Below are positions 59,309 to 64,000 of a stretch of DNA of 64,000 nt, in pieces (position 1 is the first letter of the stretch; each line of letters starts with the position of its first letter). Made by a program: the position numbers and the translations under genes. The notes under the pieces were generated by a model. That model searched no databases. It worked only from the letters and a program-made list of their open reading frames with translations, and was not told the origin of the DNA. Source of the DNA: UBA1425 sp045537495 (lineage in GTDB: Bacteria; Bacillota; Clostridia; Oscillospirales; Acutalibacteraceae); contig JAZSPN010000021.1 of assembly GCA_045537495.1 (NCBI GenBank), positions 22,634 through 86,633 on the forward strand, given 5' to 3'.

Positions 59309-61579
59309 ATGAAAACAGAAAAAATACTGGCAAATGCACCTATTCCGCAAAACATACTTAACGATGCAGAAAAGCTTTATCCGGGCGACGAATTACCGTT
59401 GTTTGTTGTGGTCGGAGATCTTGATCTTCGCTCAAGATACGGTAGTTCGGCGCTTTTTGTATTCCGAGATGAGCTGACGGCATTCGACAAGCATCACGAG
59501 AACGGCAGACTTACCGTGAAAATTGCCGACATCGAAGAGGCGAAGGTAAAAAGAATGTACGGTAACGCCGTATTCCGCGTTACGCTTAAAAACGGCGAGA
59601 AAGTGACTCTTCTCCGTTTCACGTATGCGGCGACCGATATTTCCGATGCCGCGGCGCTCTACATCAACAGAATCAACGAGGGCGAAGACGTAGAGGAAAC
59701 GGTAGAGGTCGTCCGTGCATCTTACCAGAAGATGAGAAGCTTTTGTAAAAAGTGCGGAAGAAAGCTTCCTTCTCCCGATGCCGAGTGTATCAACTGTCAG
59801 GGCAAATCCAAGCTGTTCAGCAAGTTCGCGGTTTATATAAAACCGCATCTTCCCATGCTCGGTGTCTGTCTTGTGCTGTCTGTAATCTGTACGGTTATGT
59901 CGCTTGTTCCTCCGTACATTACCAAGACGATGGTTGACGATGTCATTCCGAACAGAAACAGCACGGCACTCATATATACGATTCTGTTCCTCCTCGGAGT
60001 ATATATTTTCCATTATACGGTCGGTACGTTCAGAACGTACTATCTCCGAATCACGGGTGACCGTATAGTTACCGACCTTAAAAAGGACGTATACCGTAAG
60101 GCACAGTATCTGCCCATGAGCTTTTATGACAAAACGTCAACGGGATCGGTAATCAACCGAATCAACGGTGACACGGCAGTATTGCAGGCATTCATGCTTC
60201 GTATCACTCAGGAAGCGGTTGTTCAGGCATTCACGCTGGTCGGTGTTATTGTCATCATGTTTGCAATGAACTGGAAGCTGGCAATTCTTTCGCTCATTCC
60301 CGTTCCGATAGTTACGCTTACGGGTAAATTCTACGGCAAGAAAATTGCTCCGAAGTATAAACGCTTGTGGAGAAGAGGATCATCTCTTTATACAATTCTT
60401 ACCGACTCCATCCCCGGCATCAGAGTTATCAAGGCGTTTACAAGCGAAAAACGCGCAATAAACAAGTATGAGCAGTATTGCAATGACTGGATGAAGGAGT
60501 CCAAGGCGGCGGCGGTACCCGCATCGGTAATGCCCCATGTTATCACCTTCTTTGTAATATGCGGCTCCGTAATTATATGGTACGTCGGCGGCGGCTGGGT
60601 AATCGAAGGCGGACACGGTGTATCTCTCGGTATGCTTGTATCGTTCATTTCGTATGCCAACATGTTCTATACACCCGTAAACTTCTTTGCAACACTCAAC
60701 GATACATATCAGAATGCTCTGGCATCGGCAGAAAAGATTCTCGATATACTCAATGCCGAACCCGAAAACGATTTCGGCAAGGGCAACAAGCTCAAGAGAA
60801 TAGAAGGTAAGATTGAATTCAAAAACGTCAATTTCTCGTTTGACCGTTCAAAGAAGACTCTTTCCGATGTCAATCTTGTTATTGAGCCGGGAGATATCGT
60901 CGGTATCGTCGGTACGACGGGTGCAGGTAAATCGACACTTATCAACCTGCTGATGCGCTATTACGACGATTACGAGGGCGAAATACTTATCGACGGTGTC
61001 AATATAAAAGATATCGACCTTGAATATTACAGAGGCAGGATCGGCTATGTACAGCAGGAGCCGTTGATGTTCAGAGATACGATATTCAACAATATTGCAT
61101 ACTGCAATCCCGATGCTCACGTCGAGCAGATCATCAACGCGGCGGATGTCGCGAATGCTCACGGATTTATTTCACGTCTTCCCGATGCCTACGACACAAT
61201 GCTTGGTGAACGCGGTGTAGGTCTTTCGGGCGGTGAAAAGCAAAGACTTTCCATCGCGAGAGCCGTTCTTAAAAATCCCAGCATCCTCATTTTCGACGAA
61301 GCAACGGCGGCTGTCGACTCGGAAACGGAACATCTTATTCAGGAGTCTATCGAACGTCTTATCAGAGGCAGAACGACTCTCATGATCGCACACAGATTGT
61401 CAACGCTTCGCAAGGCGAACAAGATCATCGTGGTTGACAAGGGTAAGATTATTGAATTCGGCACTCCCGAGGAGCTTCTCGAGATGAAGGGTAAATATTA
61501 TAAGCTTATCCAGATCCAGTCAATGTCCGATCAGGCAAGAAAGATCAAGGAAGAAGAACGTCTGGAAGTTGAAATATAA
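59309..61579 (+). CDS. ABC exporter (fused) with N-terminal PH-like domain and zinc ribbon
   Basis: 756 residues. Residues 1-140 form an extra beta-rich domain; Cys146, Cys149, Cys160 and Cys163 form a zinc ribbon; then six membrane helices (about 178-460) and an ATPase domain with Walker A GTTGAGKS (535-542), Q loop YVQQEPLMF, signature LSGGEK (639-644), Walker B ILIFDEATAAVD and switch His. Exporters of this shape accompany DUF1854 proteins; in some proteobacteria that pair is linked to cyanophycin metabolism, as I recall. Substrate unknown. GGTGG precedes ATG 59309. Confidence 0.88.
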   Translation: MKTEKILANAPIPQNILNDAEKLYPGDELPLFVVVGDLDLRSRYGSSALFVFRDELTAFDKHHENGRLTVKIADIEEAKVKRMYGNAVFRVTLKNGEKVTLLRFTYAATDISDAAALYINRINEGEDVEETVEVVRASYQKMRSFCKKCGRKLPSPDAECINCQGKSKLFSKFAVYIKPHLPMLGVCLVLSVICTVMSLVPPYITKTMVDDVIPNRNSTALIYTILFLLGVYIFHYTVGTFRTYYLRITGDRIVTDLKKDVYRKAQYLPMSFYDKTSTGSVINRINGDTAVLQAFMLRITQEAVVQAFTLVGVIVIMFAMNWKLAILSLIPVPIVTLTGKFYGKKIAPKYKRLWRRGSSLYTILTDSIPGIRVIKAFTSEKRAINKYEQYCNDWMKESKAAAVPASVMPHVITFFVICGSVIIWYVGGGWVIEGGHGVSLGMLVSFISYANMFYTPVNFFATLNDTYQNALASAEKILDILNAEPENDFGKGNKLKRIEGKIEFKNVNFSFDRSKKTLSDVNLVIEPGDIVGIVGTTGAGKSTLINLLMRYYDDYEGEILIDGVNIKDIDLEYYRGRIGYVQQEPLMFRDTIFNNIAYCNPDAHVEQIINAADVANAHGFISRLPDAYDTMLGERGVGLSGGEKQRLSIARAVLKNPSILIFDEATAAVDSETEHLIQESIERLIRGRTTLMIAHRLSTLRKANKIIVVDKGKIIEFGTPEELLEMKGKYYKLIQIQSMSDQARKIKEEERLEVEI

Positions 61580-61597
61580 TAAATTTGATGATATAAT
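61569..61597 (+). promoter_or_regulatory. Internal promoter before the DUF1854 gene
   Basis: TTGAAA (61569-61574) and TATAAT (61592-61597) with a 17-bp spacer, overlapping the exporter gene's end. Confidence 0.65.
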
Positions 61598-61612
61598 ACA
61601 GAGGTGGTCTGA

Positions 61613-62101
61613 ATGTCGCGAAGGTATATTGAAGGGCAGGAAGCAAAGATTACCGTTAATGACAAGCTTTTCGTCGATGTCGAGTTCTACGACGGAGAAA
61701 AGTTTGAGATGCTTGAACCGAAAAGGCTTTTCCCGACAAGCGGTATTACAAGATATATAACGCTTCTTGACCTTGACGGAAACGAAAAGGCGATAATCCG
61801 AAATATAGACAGTCTTTTACCGGAATCGAAAGAGGCGATTGAATCGTGCCTTAACGAGCATTACCTCATTCCGAAGCTTAAAAGGTTTATCAGAAGAACG
61901 GAAAAATTCCAGATATGGATATGGACGTGGGAAACCGACAACGGTGAGGTTTCATTTGAAATCATAAACCATATAGCATCACTTAAATTGCTCTATGACG
62001 GACGCGTGCTTATTAAGGACGGTAACGACAACCGTTATGAGATTCCGAATGTTTATGAGCTTGATAAGCGTTCGTTCAGAATGATAATGCCCGATCTTTA
62101 A
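61613..62101 (+). CDS. DUF1854 protein
   Basis: 162 residues. DUF1854 marks include FEMLEPKRLFPTSGITRYITLLD, EKAIIRNIDSLLPESKEAIESCL and YLIPKLKRFIRRTEKFQIWIWTWETD. Function unknown; it consistently accompanies the exporter upstream. GAGGTGG lies 7 bases before the ATG. It starts 34 bp after the exporter stop and is likely cotranscribed with it and with the following receptor gene, plus has its own promoter. Confidence 0.88.
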   Translation: MSRRYIEGQEAKITVNDKLFVDVEFYDGEKFEMLEPKRLFPTSGITRYITLLDLDGNEKAIIRNIDSLLPESKEAIESCLNEHYLIPKLKRFIRRTEKFQIWIWTWETDNGEVSFEIINHIASLKLLYDGRVLIKDGNDNRYEIPNVYELDKRSFRMIMPDL

Positions 62102-62120
62102 TATTACGGAGGAAAAGAAA

Positions 62121-62447
62121 ATGAAACTTGTACTTGCTATTGTTAACAACGATGACAGCGCACTTGTCGCATCAGAGGTTACAAATGAGGGCTTTATCGT
62201 AACGAAGCTTTCGACGACAGGCGGATATCTTATGGTAGGCAATACAACATTGCTTATCGGTGCAGAGGATGAAGATGTTCCGAAGATCAAGGAAATTATC
62301 AGGAAATTCTCCCAGACGAGAAAGTGCGTAAATCCCACCAACGCAAGCTTCGGCAGAGGTCTCAGCCCCAACGGACTTGAACATGAAGTTACCGTCGGCG
62401 GTGCAACGGTATTTGTTCTCGGTGTCGATGAAATGGAAAAATATTGA
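62121..62447 (+). CDS. darA: Cyclic-di-AMP receptor, DarA/PstA family
   Basis: 108 residues, PII-like fold. MKLVLAIVNNDDSALVASEVTNEGFIVT, KLSTTGGYLMVGNTTLLIG and the late GGATVFVLGVDEMEKY match DarA. The disordered T- and B-loops carry the ligand-binding residues. Members bind cyclic-di-AMP, a signal for potassium and turgor, but the downstream output is unknown. GGAGG lies 9 bases before the ATG. Confidence 0.93.
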   Translation: MKLVLAIVNNDDSALVASEVTNEGFIVTKLSTTGGYLMVGNTTLLIGAEDEDVPKIKEIIRKFSQTRKCVNPTNASFGRGLSPNGLEHEVTVGGATVFVLGVDEMEKY

Positions 62448-62487
62448 TATTTTAAAATAAGTTTAAAAAAATCTTAAAAATTTCCTA

Positions 62488-62516
62488 TTTACATCGCTGA
62501 TATTTTTTGGTATAAT
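62488..62516 (+). promoter_or_regulatory. Promoter of the 35-residue peptide gene
   Basis: TTTACA (62488-62493) and TATAAT (62511-62516) with a 17-bp spacer. The 85-base leader contains CCGCA/TGCGG (62537 region) and the palindrome GCGGTACCGC, so it is likely folded. Confidence 0.85.
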
Positions 62517-62606
62517 ATCAATGTCGAAAGGATACCGCATTTAAGTTTTGCGGCTTGCGGTACCGCGACAGAGATGTTGATTTGATTAAAACAGGAGGTA
62601 AAAATA

Positions 62607-62714
62607 ATGGAAACGATCCTTAGCTTCGTAGCAGATTTACTTTCATTCCTTGGCGAAAACAAGGCAGCAGCAATCGTTGCAAAAATCAGAGATTTTCTTG
62701 AGAAGATTTTCTAA
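62607..62714 (+). CDS. 35-residue amphipathic peptide
   Basis: An open frame of 35 codons with AGGAGG 8 bases upstream, a near-consensus promoter 96 bp before it and a strong terminator 12 bp after it. The peptide starts METILSFVADLLSF, is then helical with GENKAAAIVAKI and ends RDFLEKIF. It has no signal peptide, no Cys and no double-glycine leader. A single amphipathic helix with Leu, Ile and Phe on one face resembles phenol-soluble modulins or membrane-acting peptides, and loosely the tails of the proteins at 40470 and 40735. Function is not known. Confidence 0.7.
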   Translation: METILSFVADLLSFLGENKAAAIVAKIRDFLEKIF

Positions 62715-62725
62715 TTGAAGAGAAG

Positions 62726-62756
62726 GCCCTGCAACCAAACGGTTGCAGGGCTTTTT
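62726..62756 (+). terminator. Terminator of the 35-residue peptide gene
   Basis: GCCCTGCAACC (62726-62736), AAAC, GGTTGCAGGGC (62741-62751), then TTTTTG: a perfect 11-bp stem. Confidence 0.95.
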
Positions 62757-62771
62757 GATACTCAAATTAAC

Positions 62772-63071
62772 ACGGGGCTGTCCGTCAGGGACAGCCCCGT
62801 CAGCGTGTCGAAAAACGTAAGTTTTTCGAACACGGTGTGACTTCGAGAAAGGAAGTCGGATGCCCCTTTCTTTCGCCCGAAGCAGTACAAAGGTACGGCG
62901 AGAGGCGAAAAAAGGGGCAAGTGCGTATAAATGTTAATTTTAAAAATTAAAAGAATAAAACGTATGGCGATTCATTGAAAGAAACATGTGCTTCACTGTA
63001 CATAGAGTTTATGCACGTTGTGACGACTTTATCGACAGTCAAACGGGGCTGTCCGTCAGGGACAGCCCCGT
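62772..63071. repeat. Hairpin-rich repeat element flanked by two identical 29-bp inverted repeats
   Basis: Identical 29-bp units lie at 62772-62800 and 63043-63071; each is a 12-bp perfect hairpin (ACGGGGCTGTCC, loop of 5, GGACAGCCCCGT). Between them are three more hairpins: 62804-62834 (CGTGTCGAAAAAC with a bulged A), 62839-62857 (GACTTC/GAAGTC) and 62862-62918 (a 15-bp stem around an inner GTAC/GTAC). 62919-63042 is AT-rich and holds no recognised gene. It looks like a repetitive intergenic or non-autonomous mobile element; the second 29-bp unit may also help terminate the P-type ATPase gene. Confidence 0.7.
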
Positions 63072-63085
63072 GTTCTGCGTGTTGA

Positions 63086-64000
63086 TTATTTCTTTAAGGC
63101 TCTCTGAATCGCCTTGACGATTTCCATAATCGGGATGATGGAAATTGCAAGTGCCATTGCCACGAGATATTCCTGAATGCTGATGTGTTCAAAGCCGAAG
63201 GCATCACGAAGGAAGGGGACGTAGATGACCGAGGTTGTGAGAATAAGCGAAAGGAGCATTGCACCCCAGAGGAACTTATTCTGATTCTTTATGGTAAATA
63301 CGGACTTTCTTCTTGAACGCATATTGAACGAGTGGAAAATCTCGACCATGGAGAGCGTAAGGAATGCCATTGTCATACCGTCGCTGCTGTCTTCAAATAC
63401 CCAGACACCTGCTTCCATGTAATGACCGATGAAGTAGGCGAGAACGGTGAGAACAGTTACGATGATGCCCTGGAAAGCAACGTCGAAGCCCATACCGCCT
63501 GCAAAGATACCGTCTTTCGCATTACGGGGCTGACGGCGCATGATGTCGCTTTCGGCTTCTTCCATACCGAGAGCGAGTGCGGGGAAACAGTCGGTAACGA
63601 GGTTGATCCAGAGAAGGTGAACGGGCTTGAGAATCGTGAAGCCGACCATTGTTGCAAAGAAGATGGAAAGGACTTCTGCGAGGTTGGAAGAAAGAAGGAA
63701 CTGAATCGCCTTACGGATATTATCGTAAATTCTGCGACCTTCTTCAACCGCGGAAACGATGGTGGCGAAGTTGTCGTCGGCAAGTACCATGTCGGCAACG
63801 CTCTTTGTAACGTCGGTACCGGTGATACCCATGCCTACGCCGATATCGGCACTCTTGATGGACGGAGCATCGTTGACGCCGTCGCCCGTCATCGAAATGA
63901 CTTCGCCTTTTTTCTGCCAAGCGCGGACGATGCGGATCTTGTTTTCCGGCGAAACGCGGGCGTAGACTGCGATCTCGCGCACGCTCTGATCCAGCTCCAA
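63086..64000 (-). CDS. Calcium-translocating P-type ATPase, C-terminal part (5' end outside window)
   Basis: 304 residues of the carboxyl end of a P2-type calcium ATPase. MTGDGVNDAPSIKSADIGVGMG is the hinge of the P domain, followed by the membrane helices with LSSNLAEVLSIFFATMVG and the calcium site LWINLVTDCFPALALGMEE, and a final helix set. The gene begins beyond the window edge, so the phosphorylation site is not visible. It pumps calcium out of the cell. A hairpin repeat lies 15 bp after the stop. Confidence 0.93.
   Translation of the reverse strand: MELDQSVREIAVYARVSPENKIRIVRAWQKKGEVISMTGDGVNDAPSIKSADIGVGMGITGTDVTKSVADMVLADDNFATIVSAVEEGRRIYDNIRKAIQFLLSSNLAEVLSIFFATMVGFTILKPVHLLWINLVTDCFPALALGMEEAESDIMRRQPRNAKDGIFAGGMGFDVAFQGIIVTVLTVLAYFIGHYMEAGVWVFEDSSDGMTMAFLTLSMVEIFHSFNMRSRRKSVFTIKNQNKFLWGAMLLSLILTTSVIYVPFLRDAFGFEHISIQEYLVAMALAISIIPIMEIVKAIQRALKK

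Overview
The window looks like a chromosomal segment of a low-to-mid GC, Gram-positive anaerobe of the class Clostridia (Oscillospiraceae-like), probably an uncultured gut spore-former. This is inferred from a threonyl T-box, strong AGGAGG-type ribosome binding sites, near-consensus sigma-A promoters with 17-bp spacers, a PdaA-like spore cortex deacetylase, a SigH-like sigma factor, an NPQTG wall-anchored protein and many secreted proteins. No phage, transposase, CRISPR array, rRNA operon or canonical tRNA was seen. Most of the window is housekeeping genome, so the unusual signals are small proteins, RNAs and repeats between or beside core genes.

Layout. 1-3.5 kb: partial class III aminotransferase (minus strand), a 600-bp regulatory intergenic region and a large wall-anchored protein. 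3.6-8.2 kb: T-box plus thrS, a secreted PHP-domain protein and a peptidase E homolog. 8.2-20.5 kb: infC-rpmI-rplT with an attenuator leader, then a SpoU methyltransferase, dprA, topA, trmFO, rnc, smc, dut and a lipoprotein. 20.5-27.8 kb: efp, an acidic zinc-ribbon protein, a GH36 alpha-galactosidase on the opposite strand, a TtcA-like protein, an ApgM-type mutase, a zinc dehydrogenase and a short lipoate ligase. 27.9-39 kb: two membrane proteins, a two-gene SufBC-like (SMS) iron-sulfur unit, an MFS carrier, an ABC transporter, a NadD-YqeK fusion, rsfS, leuS and rpsU.

39-47.2 kb: an M24 peptidase, an operon of three very small membrane or secreted proteins, pdaA, an iron alcohol dehydrogenase, two small membrane proteins, and a minus-strand operon of a GH172 protein, a PHP phosphatase and ispE. 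47.4-53.6 kb: the YfmF/YfmH peptidase-like pair (family linked to EF-P modification), lgt, a YhcH-family protein, a secreted unknown, and a sigH-like gene separated from a zinc-ribbon gene by a 130-nt tRNA-like structured RNA candidate. 53.7-59.2 kb: truB, signal peptidase I, two glycosyltransferases, an MscS channel and a nucleotidyltransferase-like protein with overlapping or closely spaced frames. 59.2-64 kb: an ABC exporter with an extra N-terminal domain and zinc ribbon, a DUF1854 protein, a cyclic-di-AMP receptor, a 35-residue amphipathic peptide gene with its own promoter and terminator, a hairpin-rich 300-bp repeat element, and the end of a calcium P-type ATPase.

Best candidates for undescribed biology: the amphipathic small peptides (40264-41049 and 62607-62714), the tRNA-like RNA at 52817-52946, and the hairpin cluster at 62772-63071. 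All family assignments are from reading the sequence; no database search was run.
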